A DNA stretch of 64,000 bases from Balanoglossus misakiensis. Lineage: Eukaryota > Hemichordata. The translations under genes and the position numbers were made by a program. The notes under the pieces are model-generated. The model saw nothing but the letters and a program-made list of their open reading frames with translations. It had not been told where the DNA came from and did not search any database. Positions 1-11,371 of this stretch are shown here, piece by piece (the first letter of the stretch is position 1; each line of letters begins with the position of its first letter). Where the stretch lies: contig CM082580.2 of assembly GCA_040954595.2 (NCBI GenBank), positions 2,356,001 to 2,420,000 on the forward strand, in the 5' to 3' direction.

Positions 1-502
1 ACACTCAGAAACAGGAATGTGGGTTGTAAAACATGCTTGCTACCATACATTCCTCTGTATATTATCCTAATCCTGATGTACATATATCAGATCAATTTTG
101 ATGACATCTTACTTTACAGTAACAAAGAGCACTGCTGTCAGACTAGACCTAAAGCACCTACAGAAACATGTGCATGACTTTTTGCAACTGATTTCCTGAG
201 GTTGACTATTTTCTTGGGGTTTACTAAGAGTTGTCCAACTTGATTTCCACTGGGATTCTGTTGGTTTGATATAGCTTTTCTAGGTTTCTCATGTTCTATA
301 AGAGCTACATGTGAAGAAGGTGTTGTATTACCCCTTTGCATGACTTTGTGTATTCAACTGGTTCTGTTATACCAAAGAACAAATTGTTCAATTAGTAACA
401 TACAAGATTGATCTGAAACATGTACATCAGGATGAGGATAATATTCAAAGGAACGTATGGCAGCAAGCATGTTTTACAACCCACATTCCTGTTTCTGAGT
501 GT
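1..502. mobile_element. MITE-like element with ~100-bp terminal inverted repeats
   Basis: The first ~100 bases and bases ~403-502 are inverted copies, starting ACACTCAGAAACAGGAATG on each side and differing at only a few positions. The middle has no coding frame of note. This is the shape of a non-autonomous DNA transposon. The left end coincides with the window edge, so the true end and target duplication cannot be judged. It lies just upstream of the arylsulfatase exon, probably in its last intron. Confidence 0.75.
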
Positions 503-712
503 TACAATTGACCAAAAAGTGCCATTAATGGGGGGAAAAGTATAAATGTCTGTTTCTGGCCACTAGAGGGCGCTGTCATTTTGGATCCATATCAGAAAAT
601 GGCCGCCATGGGTCAATGCATAAGTGTACCAAGTTTCATGCTTTTAACCCAAAGTGCACAATTATGCCAAAATTTGGGGTTTAGCTCCTGCACTAACTTT
701 CAATGTATACAG

Positions 713-885
713 ATGATCCGAATGAGCATCATGACCTATCGGCTGAGGAACCAGAGAAAGTCGCCGAGCTGAAAGCCCGTCTGGACTATCATCGTAGCCG
801 CGGAGTTCCCGCGCTTCACCCACCTCCGAATTTTGATGCTGATCCCGATCTGACAGGCGGGATCTGGCGGACAGGCTTTTGTTGA
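713..885 (+). CDS. Arylsulfatase (ARSB/I/J type), C-terminal exon
   Basis: This exon encodes the last ~57 residues of a sulfatase, a lysosomal or secreted enzyme that hydrolyses sulfate esters. The frame reads DDPNEHHDLS, then PEKVAELKARL, then a VPALHPPPNFDADP stretch and GGIWRTGFC before TGA. The DPxExxDL motif, the proline-rich VPxxxPP segment and the GGxW end are typical of the C-terminus of arylsulfatase B/I/J proteins. The exon starts after a pyrimidine-rich tract ending TATACAG at 712; the split first codon gives Asp, Asn, His or Tyr. The catalytic Cys/formylglycine region and all earlier exons lie outside the window. The family call is fairly safe; the exact paralogue is not. Confidence 0.8.
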
Positions 886-1084
886 TCGCTAAATACCAAT
901 ATTAGACCTGCTACTATACTTTTACAGTGTAGTACCGATACAGTCAGTTGAACTAATCATACAACGGTAGAGAACAAACAAAGGAAAGAAATAGTGAACA
1001 CGATGTTGAATACTCAGTGTGATGTATAACGTTTGATTGACAATGTTAAGGTACTGCGGTACCCCGGGAACAGATTTTCTGATA

Positions 1085-1090
1085 AATAAA
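1085..1090 (+). promoter_or_regulatory. Poly(A) signal for the arylsulfatase
   Basis: AATAAA about 200 bases after the arylsulfatase stop codon, the first such hexamer downstream on this strand. Confidence 0.5.
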
Positions 1091-2396
1091 ATATCTATCG
1101 TTCATGACTGTGTGCAACAAAAAATAATTATTGCATGGCTTGGTTTTTCGTACTGATCACAAAGTGCTCCAAAATTTTTTAGAAAAGTGTAACAAGAAGA
1201 ATCGAAAAACGTAAGCCAATTATTGAATTTATTTCTTTTTAAAATACTAACATAACAATAAAACTTATGTAAATTGTATTGATTTGAAAATGTAAATAAA
1301 GTCCATGCAATAATAATGAAGTCTTGGTAGCATTCTTACCCGTCCAGTCAATGCTAGAAAACATGACTCGTCAGCATTGGGATAAATTGCACGGAATACC
1401 CTTAAGGAGATAATCGTGTTATTTTTAGGGGTCGATGATGGATTTATTGACAAAAATATTGGTAGATGATGCGAACAAAAAAGACTTTTTTTCTGCAATG
1501 TCTTGTGAAATGAGTAGGACCGAGACAAGGAGCTACGTTGCTCCGTGGACTTGCTTGGAATAATGGGAGCGCAGCGAGCGCCCTCAAGCGACGGGTTTCC
1601 CAGTATATGTCTGATCACGTTCACAGTCCCGACTGGCACTGGGGTAACCGCACAGGGGTCGAGGAAGATTCCACGGAATATTCACACTCAGATGTCAGCC
1701 GTGGGGAGTATATGTGGTGAAAGTCTTTCATCCGATTCACATTCTTATCAGACGAGAAAAAATGGATGGAAAATTCAAAATGGATTCAACTTTTATTCAT
1801 AGCGAGAGCGGAAAATGGCTGTAAAACATCGAAAAAGCGTTGAGAGCAATCTTCACATTCTGTTGAGGAACTGGTCTTAAAAGTCAACTGTGAATTAAAA
1901 CACCAGAGCATAAACTCTTGGAAATCCTTATGTGCCAATGACAATACAAAGAGTACGATAATAACTCTACACAAGTGAAGCTTGGAGAATATTTCACAGA
2001 AACTACAATAACCATTTCTTAAATATTACACGGCATCAATACAACCAGCAGAAGTGGCCTCAAAGGTTTATGGTGCAAATGTAGAGGCCCAGCACATCAG
2101 AACCCACATAAACTCCTGTTGAACCATCTTAATGAAATGTATCAAAATTTTAGAATGCCCGATTCCTTACAAATTCTAGAAGGTCTACCTCCATGCAAAA
2201 ATAATGTTAATGCCCCAAAATACATTCAGTTGTCAAAATACCAAAACTAAGATTTCAGTCAAAATATACATTTTAGCTCACTTCCTTTGGCAACAACATA
2301 ATCTCTTATGGTCATTTTGCTGAAATATTTGTCTGAAAAAATCTGTTACTTGTTGAAGAGAGCGTGCGCTGCAATATGTACTCTGTTGTTGCCCAG
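1091..2396. other. Intergenic region between convergent genes
   Basis: No protein family or RNA gene is recognised here. Short open frames exist on both strands but show no motif or splice context. This is the tail-to-tail gap between the arylsulfatase (+) and the PWWP gene (-). Confidence 0.5.
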
Positions 2397-2406
2397 TTTA
2401 TTTATC

Positions 2407-2598
2407 TCAACTGTACTGGATGGATCTCTTAGCGCGTTCCAAGACTTCCTGCTGCTGCTCAGCTGTCAGAGTCTGCTGCGGGAAATCAAACAACACTTGA
2501 CGGTTGTGGGACTGTTGGTAGTCACCTTCCTTGTAGAAGATATTAACACCCTCCCTCCGAGAAACTCCTCTCACATTTTCTATCGCCATCAGGATTGC
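2407..2598 (-). CDS. Last coding exon of the PWWP3A-like gene
   Basis: The exon starts after TTACAG and reads AILMAIENVRGVSRREG, a region that aligns by eye with the conserved C-terminus of PWWP3A/B (an AI.AI..V motif followed by a long amphipathic end). It ends with TGA at 2407-2409. An AATAAA (complement, 2397-2402) sits directly after the stop. Confidence 0.65.
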   Translation of the reverse strand, partial: AILMAIENVRGVSRREGVNIFYKEGDYQQSHNRQVLFDFPQQTLTAEQQQEVLERAKRSIQYS

Positions 2599-5500
2599 CT
2601 GTAATGCAAATATACCAGAAGTCGCCGTGAATGTGGATTATACTGGTTTCTTTTAATTTACAATTTAGCATGCACTGAATATGCTTAGTGTTCGGTTTAG
2701 GCAGGTTTTACTGTACTTTGGCCTCATCTCTGGTATCCACACTTGTGTGATGTATGACATCCCACTATATCCACCAGTTTCTTTCAGAATATTCTCTTCA
2801 TAGAGCTTCAGTAGATGCCTGTACAGATCCTCTTGCTGGAATGGACAAAAATTCACTCCAGTTCAAATAAAGCACACAGACAGTACTACATTGTTGCCAC
2901 CCTCTCACAACCCCAGCCCTCCCCGACCAGTCTGAGTTGCTGCTGGGCCAGCGACAAGACAATTGACACGTTTACTGACTCTTCCCACTTCTGTGTCTGT
3001 GCTTAAAAAGAAATTACCTGATTTTTGTCAACAATGGGACCAAAACCAGTGAACTGTTTCCTCTTGGAAGCCGGTCCAGTCATGTAGATTTGATGTCTTT
3101 CGCATTCCTTGGTACCATTAGCTATTGCTAGAAGTTGTTCCTGTGAGGATGAAAGAATCAATTCTATGTTGGCATTTTTTTAAACAGCTTATACATATAA
3201 GAAGACTTACTTGTCTGCTTTCTTATGATAAAAATTCATTGTTTGAATACAGAAGCAAACACAGATTCCTACAAAATCCAAATACAGCTGACACAATCAT
3301 AATTTAACAAAGCTGGTGTCACATAAATTTTACCTTCACCGTGTCATTTTGCATGATAAAATCAAGCAGTTTCTGCATCTTACGTTGACAGGAAGTTCCT
3401 CTGCAAAGTGAGAAATGAAACTGCTACAATGTACTATAAACATCATACTGATTGAACAACAAGTGAGTATCTACATGTAAATGTTGTTTGTATGTCTCCA
3501 ATAGATCAAGAAAATATTGGAAGTTCCTTTGTCTGGTCTTCCATCTCTTTTTCCTTGTCATCTTCAGACGCTTCAAGGAAGGAGACATCTGAGAAGGGCA
3601 AGTCGTCCATCGTCATGTGCTAATCCGATTCATCTGCCAAGTCAGGGATGGTACACAGTGTCAGAGGCAAAAGTGAACAGTGCAACAGTGTTACAAAGCT
3701 TGAATAAAGCCTTTTCAATTAACCATCAATTTTTTTCAAATGCAGTTGACTCTGGGAACAATATTTTTTCTCCCAGTGCTGCCTTGATGTGTCACTTACC
3801 ATCTTTGAAGTAATCCAAGGAGCTGTTTATCTCCACAGTGCCAAGACCTGTCAGAATGATATATATGAGTGTCATCAAATCTTGTTTTCCTTGTCAGTCT
3901 TTCCCTATAGCCACACTTATCCAGCTAGTAGGGATCCTACACAGACAGTTGGGCCCACGGACACAAAATGAACAGTCCAGGCCTTCAGGTAGAGTTGGGG
4001 TCAAAGGTTAAAATAACCTCTTTTCTGAAATAGTCATCCACTTGTTGTAAGCATTCTTTGAATTTGTCCGAGCCTCCACTGGCCTAACCACGACAAGACA
4101 CAAAGGAAACAGTGTGTCAGGAATACTGAGAGATAGCTTAGTTCAAATTTGATTTCAATCTAATTGAAACATAATTATGGTAAACTGACAGAATGTCTGT
4201 ATCAGGCAAAATTTTGAGAGCATTAAAATGGTATTATCTGCTTTGAAAGAGATACAGTAACGGTTGAAATACATATACTTACAATCAAACTGTCTCTCTC
4301 AGGGCAGTTATAAGGTTTGAGGTTCTTAGTACTGATACCATAGCTGTGTTTGAGATGAAAGTATATGAAGGTATTACATCATTATAAAATAGATGACTGG
4401 CAGATTTCTTCTGATAGAGGGCGACGATCGTCTTATGCTTTGGTGTTCACAATCAGTAATCAATGCTGCGATAACAGTTTGCAACTCTGATGTGCATCAG
4501 AAACATTTTACATGTACCGGTTACTTACCCCCGTTTTCTTGTTTGCGGATATCCAATAAAATAAAGTGATGCTTTATGTTTCTTTCTATGGACAGATTTG
4601 ACCTGAAAAAGAGGCAAGTGGCATGTTTATAAGCTTCGTTATTGTGAAGTTAGTGTTAATGAAAATTCAAGTCTCACAGAACATAAAACTGTCACTTACA
4701 ATTGCTTGCCATGCAGGACACTTCCCAATCCTAGCCCATACGAGTTCTTCTGGTTTGAAAATACATGCTGTCGGAATGGAACACAAAAGTATTAAATTTC
4801 TGAGCATGTTAATAGTTTTCAGAGAAATGGAAAAATGACATGTACACATTTTTTATAAACAATGTGGCACAGTAGAAAATTCCCAAACCAGCTTGTGTTT
4901 CTCTCTACCTTTTTCAGGGGTTGATGTGTTTAAGACATCAGGCAAGTTGTCATCATCGTCATCATCACTTAATGCAGATGACTGATAATCGTCATCATCA
5001 TCAATCAAGTCCCTTTCCAAATAACTTGGAATTCCTTTTGTCCTGGTAAGAAATTAACATAATTTCAAATTAACAATGGTCGTGTCACTATTTGCATGTC
5101 AGTGTTGCAATCGGAATCTATTGAAGTACATGTACTGCTGAAGAGGTTGATGGAGCAATGTGCAAATATAAACCTAAAAAACCCACCTGTTACCACCTTG
5201 TCTGTTGCTGTCCATTTTGAATGAATTTTGGCTGGGATCTACAAAACAAGAACATTGCAAAGTGTTAAATTTGATGAACATGCAAAACCTCACACGGTCA
5301 TTTTGAATTACAGCAGGGATTGGAGCAGATACCAAGAAGTGTGACTTCAAACACAACACTAAATATACACCTCAGATGTGGCAGGACCCAAGTGTAGTAT
5401 GCATGCTGGTACTTCTACTGGAACAGACTTACAAACAGTTTAACAAGTTGACATTATAATCCCTACTGACCAACATGTAGATAAGAGTCACACCTCACCT

Positions 5501-6734
5501 TGATGGAGATCATTGCACGGGGACACTGTTGCAAAACTATCCATGCTCTCATCAAACGATGGAAAAGCTGGTCTTGGATCAGCTGATCTGCTGTTTGAAG
5601 TTCTGACAGTCTTGCATTTCCTGACTTTTGATGACCTGGCATTGTCAGTGTCTGTTTTGCTTTTCCTTTTACCTTTTTGCTTTGGATGAGTTGCTGGGTC
5701 ACTTTCACTGACATGTTTCTGTTTCTTTGATATGTTCTGTTTTGCATTCCTCGGCCGTCTGCTTTTGGCCGGAACAGACTTGCTTCTCAATCTACTCTGC
5801 TGTTCATTCACACCTACTCCAGATCTCCTTCTTCCTGTCTCCATGGTGACATCTCTGGTGCCATCATCCAACTTTCTTCCATCATAACCTCGCAGACTTC
5901 TCCTTCCCCTCTTTGAATCATCTTGACAACCATCAGCCTCAACTCCATCACTTGCAGTGTCCCGATCGACATGACTGTTCACTCTGATACCAGGTTTTGT
6001 TGCATCACTCTGATCCTCCGAACCGATTGCACATGGCACTTCACTGGTCTCAGAAGCCTGCAAAGCATTACTCTTTGGTGCTCTGAGTGTTTTGTTTTTT
6101 TGTCGTGGTCAACAACTTGGTCAAGGTCTGTTACTGTTACTTTAGTTGACTTGTGGGAAACATCCAAGTTTTTTGGGCTTTTGTCGACTGTTTTATCATC
6201 AAATGCATTTGTCAGGTCTGTATTTCCACTGTTTGGTGCTTGTGAACTAGAGGTTTGCTCAGCAGTGTCATCATCAATCCCTGAACTCTGGTTAGCTTTG
6301 TCAGTCCCTTTGGCATCAGAAGCATTTTCATTTGTAGTCACACACGTACTGTTGGCTACCTGCTCCTCTGTATCTGAATCTGAAATATGTGAAATCAATT
6401 TGTCTTTGCTGTTGTTGTGATGATCCAATTTCTCAGGAGCTGCTCTGTCCGATTGGGCGCCTCTCTGAATGGTACCTTTTTTTGCTCCAAAAAACATGTA
6501 ACATGCTGATCTTTCATACTTGGATGCTACCCTTTTCCGTGGGCTTTTTCGAATAGCTTGCTCTTTGACAGATTCATCAGACACTTTCTGCTGTCCTTGT
6601 TCAGACTGTTGTGGGCTGTTGCGAATATCATCTGCATGGTGATCCTCATTATGATCGGATTCTGTCGCCACTACATCGAGAGTCGGACCAGTGTTACCCT
6701 GTGCCGAATCAGGCCTTTCAACAACTTGAGACAT
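2407..6734 (-). CDS. PWWP3A/MUM1-like chromatin protein, multi-exon, with lesions
   Basis: Product resembles PWWP3A/PWWP3B (MUM1/EXPAND1), nuclear proteins that bind methylated histone tails and DNA-damaged chromatin. Exons on the minus strand, 5' to 3': 6734-5499 (ATG at 6734), 5238-5187, 5042-4909, 4767-4700, 4602-4529, 4343-4283, 4083-4018, about 3846-3800, about 3633-3530, 3400-3334, 3140-3018, 2835-2728, 2598-2407. The long first coding exon is basic, Ser/Asp-rich and disordered. A run of Asp follows, then the PWWP core (LVWARIGKCPAWQAIV, then KASLYFIGYPQTRKRG). The last two exons match the conserved C-terminal helix region (VWIPE / AILMAIENV). Phases agree for most joins. Lesions: a 1-base frameshift in a 7-base homopolymer at 6095-6101, a probable in-frame TAG at 3620-3622, no clear donor near 3530, and an AT donor at 2726-2727. 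It may be a decaying pseudogene or contain sequencing errors. Confidence 0.7.
4529..4767 (-). CDS. PWWP domain exons of the PWWP3A-like gene
   Basis: Two exons (4767-4700 and 4602-4529) encode the PWWP-type barrel. The first gives KPEELVWARIGKCPAWQAI, where VWARI and the CPAWQA segment occupy the place of the signature Pro-Trp-Trp-Pro. The second gives a basic strand (KSVHRKKHK) and LYFIGYPQTRKRG, the second half of the barrel. Both introns have textbook acceptors and GTAAG donors and keep the frame. The central motif reads C-P-A-W rather than P-W-W-P, a substitution common in divergent PWWP domains. Confidence 0.75.
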
Positions 6735-6761
6735 GGTCACACTTCATCACTTTGATCAGAA
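6735..6761 (-). other. 5' UTR piece of the PWWP3A-like gene
   Basis: Between a good acceptor (TTCTTATTGCAG, ending at 6762) and the ATG at 6734 are 27 noncoding bases, so the start codon lies in the second exon. An upstream GTG in the same frame was not chosen. The first, untranslated exon was not found in the next kilobase. Confidence 0.45.
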
Positions 6762-6839
6762 CTGCAATAAGAATATCTGCCCATTATAACATGCTTCGAT
6801 ATGAATGCAAAACCAATGCATTGACTTGAATAGTAAATG

Positions 6840-7480
6840 TAGTGGGCCGGTGAACCTTATATTGATGCAAAGGCAACCCAATTGCGGAGAAACCATCCTG
6901 ATGAGGCATTGCTCTAGTCAGGCAGATCATCCCCTGCACTCAGACCTATAAACCTATGTGTGTATGTATTGACCTTTCAAAACAACTAAATCAAACTGTT
7001 CAAAAGTAGATGTATACATGTACTGATAAAACTAATCATTCTTGGCAAAGGTGAGAGGGTTTTTCAGCACATTTTCTCCAGGTGACTTATTTCAGACAGA
7101 CACTGACCTGCCACTGGTAATTAAAAATTTAATAGCCGGTGGTCTCTGTAACAGCTGGCCTATTAAAGTTATGTAAACATGTCTAAGTTGGGGGTAACAA
7201 CTACTTGTAAACAGTAACTTTCAAAACAACTGGACAATTTGTTTAGGAGAAGATTTGCTAACCAAAAACAAAGAAACTTACAAAAATAACTTGCTAAATT
7301 TTGAATATTTCTGATATTATAAATAAATAATAATAATGTATTTATAAAGCGTCATTATCCACAAAAATGTGATCAATGACGCTTAAAGCAAATAATACAC
7401 TACAACAATTGGCTAAAAGCAGATTTAAAAAGTAAAGTTTTAACATTTGATTTAAAAACAGATAAGTTTGGTGCCTGAAT
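6840..7480. other. Noncoding stretch upstream of the PWWP3A-like gene
   Basis: AT-rich sequence with no recognisable gene or TATA box. It should contain the promoter and untranslated first exon of the PWWP gene, but neither can be placed. Confidence 0.4.
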
Positions 7481-7489
7481 TTGGTGCCT

Positions 7490-7884
7490 GTATCAGAATC
7501 GAATAAAAGTTGCACATATACATGTATGTGTTATGAAACTTTATCCTAAATTTCAAAGCAATCGGAGAAAAACAAATTTCAAAGCAATCCAACAACCAGT
7601 TTCACAGAAAATATTTGTTCAAAAGTGGCAAAAACACAAATATGCAAATATCACCAAAATTGTACAATATCTTACTTCAATCACTACAAGGAACATGCTG
7701 CCAAAGTTCAATGCAATATGACAAGCGGTTTCAGAGAAAACAATTTTTTACAAAAATTGCACAAGTTTCCCCGATAACACATTTATGAAAATATCACATT
7801 TTTACAACATATTACTTAGGTTACCCCTACGAACATGCCTACCAAATTGCAACGCAATCTGGCATGCGGTTTTAAAGAAAAAAT
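7490..7884 (+). mobile_element. Left half of a hairpin-ended dispersed repeat (family P)
   Basis: This part (including TTACCCCTACGAACATGCC and CAATCTGGCATGCGGTTTT) resembles 56880-57010. The rest of the same element reappears at 10590-10938, so the copy was split by the 7885-10590 segment. Confidence 0.6.
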
Positions 7885-8900
7885 ATAGCTGCAAGCAGCA
7901 ATAGCAGGCCCAAGCCAAAATAGCACATAGCAACATAGCAATAAGCATATCTGCTCTGGATGCCAAGATATGGAAAAGTAGGTCAAAGGTCACCTGAGTT
8001 CATGCAAAATTTGGGCAAGAAATGTTGACCCTATACTTGTCCATGTTCAACAAAAACCAAACCTATAGCCCTATTGGTTAGCCTGGAATTAGGTAAGCAA
8101 ATAATTAATGAGATATGCAGGTGTCACATGTGACCCCCAATTTTGACTTTTCATTTTTAGTCCCAACCCTCCAAACGCCCAGTCTGTACCTGCTCAGGAT
8201 GCCAAGATATGATAAAGTAGGTCAAAGGTCACCTGAGGTCATGCAAAATTTGGGCAAGAAATTTTGACCCTATACTGGTCCATGTTCAACAAAAACCAAA
8301 CCTATAGCTCAATTGGTTAGCCTGGAATTAGGTATGCACATAATTAATAAAATATGCAGGTGTCACAGGTGACCCCCAATTTTGGCTTTTCAATTTCAGT
8401 CCCAACCCTCCAAACGCCAAGTCTGTACCTGCTCTTGATGCCTAGATACGGTAAAGTAGGTCAAAGGTCACCTGAGGTCATGCAAAATTTGGGAAAGAAA
8501 TTTTGACCCTATACTGGTCCATGTTCAACAAAAACCAAACCTATGGCCCTATTGGTTAGCCTGGAATTAGGTATGCACATAATTAATGAGATATGCAGGT
8601 GTCACAGGTGACCCCCAATTTTGGCTTTTCAATTTTAGTCCCAACCCTCCAAACGCCAAGTCTGTACCTGATCTGGCTGCCGAGATATAGGAATGTAGGT
8701 CAAAGGTCACCTGAGGTCACCAAAAATTTGGGCAAGAAAGTTTGACCCTATACTGGTCCATGTCCCACAAGAACGAAACCTCTAGCCCTATTAGTTAGCC
8801 CGGAATTAGGTATGCACATAATTAATGTGTTAAGCAGGTGTTACAGGTGAGCCCAAAAGTTTGCCTTTTATTTTGACCCCATTGTGCTCACTGACCAATA
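7885..8900 (+). repeat. Tandem array of 239-bp units, hairpin-ended repeat family (copy a)
   Basis: Begins with the family 5' mark AGCTGCAAGCAGC at 7888, followed by AGGCCCAAGCC. Four units follow at an exact 239-bp period, set by the motif AGGTCAAAGGTCA at 7980, 8219, 8458 and 8697. Each unit also has a conserved CCTATTGGTTAGCCTGG block and an ATGCACATAATTAATGAG block. No coding frame spans the units. Other copies lie at 47.5, 49.0, 54.9 and 63.5 kb. Confidence 0.85.
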
Positions 8901-8974
8901 GACAGTCACTGTACAGGACTATTGCACAGACCAGAATTCCACAATAAGACGTGGACATAGCTTAAAGGCGGAAC

Positions 8975-8996
8975 GCTCGGTAGGGCCCTACCGAGC
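8975..8996. repeat. Perfect 22-bp palindrome
   Basis: The sequence GCTCGG-TAGGGCCCTA-CCGAGC reads the same on both strands with no loop. It lies beyond the end of the 239-bp array. Confidence 0.85.
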
Positions 8997-9559
8997 AAAA
9001 ATCAATCAAGTGTGGGCGTGGCTAAAGCTCTGACGCCACTATATATCGTTACAACAATTGACCTCTCACCTCCGAAATGGAACACGCACTCAAAATGTTA
9101 ACATCTGCACGTGTTTACTTTTCACACACGATACAGTACTTCCAACCATTTTTCCCACAGTTTAGTTTTGAATACGGTCGTTTTTCGAACTCGTACTAGC
9201 CCAGCTTCCTTTTCACATTTCGTTGTCTCATGCATTCACTGCTGTCGGACGGGTAGGTCCCCCTGCGGCGATTCACTTGGCTCCGATCGCAAGTTGAATC
9301 TCTCTGATGGGTCGAGTAGGTGGACCAGCTGGACGCTGTTGATTATTTGCTTCAACGGCCTCAGTTTGCATTATGATTTGCAGACTTTTGTTGTTATGTG
9401 ATTATAATTTCTTATTATTAGAACGGAACTTTTGATATTGTGATGACTTGCATGCGATAAATTTACTACCAAATATTGGCGCAAAAGTGTGAGTAGAATT
9501 GCAACATTTTACCAAAATTTCGTACGGGTCGCACCCGCCAAAAGCAAACACATTTCTAT

Positions 9560-9860
9560 ACCCACACGATCCAGCTAGTTCTTACGTACTCGCGGAACGT
9601 GTTGTCAGCTGAATATATCGTGTCGACACGAATTATCAAGATAGCGGTCACTGAAGAGCAGGAGAAAGCACTGGCAATTTTCTCTGCCATGAATAAATGG
9701 GAGCTTTCGGTCCTCGACCGGCGGGGGCACATAAGTTCACCTGGCTGCCGCGGGGGCCGTGCGTGGTATCGGCTACCGGCGAGTTTGATGCGGGGGACAC
9801 TGCCGCGCCGGTCTATCGGAAGCAGCAGCCGTCGAACACCGTGCCCATGAGCACATCGGC
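9560..9860. other. GC- and CpG-rich island, no gene assigned
   Basis: Base composition is clearly richer in C, G and CpG than the flanks and both strands are open over about 250 bases. No motif of a known family is visible. It could be a CpG-rich promoter, an exon of an unknown gene or remnant element. The surrounding 9000-10580 shows nothing else that I can name. Confidence 0.3.
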
Positions 9861-10589
9861 TTCCGGAGATTCGGTCAACTCCTGTGAATTTTGTTTTTGT
9901 TCGCGATGTCTTACCACACATAGGCAGTCTTGGCTAGTCCGTGGTCTCTACCCGAATTTACCCGGTGTTTCTTACGTTGGGCATAAATGGCACTGATGAG
10001 GCTTTCCCCTCTTCACTTTGTACGGTTGGTACACAAATACAAACGGTCCTTTTCAGGACCAACACAATTTCCAAGAAGAGAACTACCGATTTTATGGATG
10101 TGTGCATGTTCATGTGTGATAAATTTGGTATGATCATAGCCCTATTTTCAGGTCACGCACACTTTGCAATCAACGCCACAATGTATCAATGGTGCCCAAT
10201 TTTGATTTGCATAATACATCAATCACGCAAATTCAAACTGAAAATCGTACCGATATACCGGTCATATCTCGGGGACAAAATGATTTAATCTTCGGTTTTC
10301 GAAAGTATTTTCAAATTGTATTGAACCAGAAACCGCGGATGTCGTGCTAAATAAACTCATGCACTCCTTTTGGAATTTAGAGACAAAAAAATCATCGGTA
10401 GACCTAAATTTACTGTCTATTATGGACAACGTCCGTTCTGTTGTTAGTGAGTTTGAATATCCCACCATTATGCCAACTCTCGCATGCTCTCGCGCTTTTA
10501 TACGGGAGTTCTGCCTTTAACCATAGAAGTATAAGTAAAGGTATAAATTTAATAAAAAGAATAAAAAATAAAACATCCATGATATCAAC

Positions 10590-10942
10590 TGAACACTTAC
10601 AGGTCGGTGTGAGGTTGACATAAGGTACAGGCATACCAATTTTCAAAGCAATCTGACCAGTAGTTGTTGACTTACAGAGTTTTGATCAATTTCACATTTT
10701 ACAGGCTAATTTGCATATTTTTGGGCCTGGCAACTTTGTTTGGACAAACTCCCATCTACAGCCCTGCCTGCACCTACACACCAAATATTGAGGTGATACG
10801 CGCAGCAGTTTTCAAGTTTTTGATGTGGACGGACATACAGACATACATCCATACATACATCCATACATCCATACATACATACAGACGCAACCCATCCCAT
10901 AAGGTCCCATGGTGTATATACCTATACAAATGGGACCTAAAA
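10590..10942 (+). mobile_element. Right half of family P repeat with terminal hairpin
   Basis: Matches 57220-57547 in order: a CAATCTGACCAGTAGTTGTTG block, a GTTTTCAAGTTTTTGATGTGG block, a (CATA)n run at 10845-10880, and a terminal hairpin with arms AGGTCCCAT (10902-10910) and ATGGGACCT (10930-10938) followed by AAAA. The element is noncoding. Confidence 0.7.
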
Positions 10943-11371
10943 ATGGCCTATTTCGCGACCCGTCAGCAGGGCCCACTCTAACAGCTACATGGGTTGAAGT
11001 ACATTCCCTCATTAACATATGTTAATGAGTACCGTGCGATCTGACTGAGAACGTATAGGCCCATGGCTGGGTCGAAAAATATGAAAAACTAATAATATTT
11101 AAAAGTCTCAAAACAGTAAAAACAATAAACTCCAGCAAAAACACTGTACGACTTCTCTTCCTACCTTGTTTTTCATCCCTTGAGATACCATTTCTGCTGT
11201 TCCTTTTGTTTTCTTTCTTGTATTTACTCCTACTTTAGTCAACTTTTGGTTTCTTGGCTTTCCCAACTGATCCCTTCTAAGGACGTTTCACATTGCTTCC
11301 AGTTTTGGCTTTCTTTTAAGGACACTCTGTGCCCTCTCTCCCCCCCCCCCATTCACTTCCTTTTCTTTTTT

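Noticed and set aside
9599-9996. Overlapping frames in the GC-rich island as a gene
   Set aside because: No family motif, start context or splice sites; open on both strands because of composition only.
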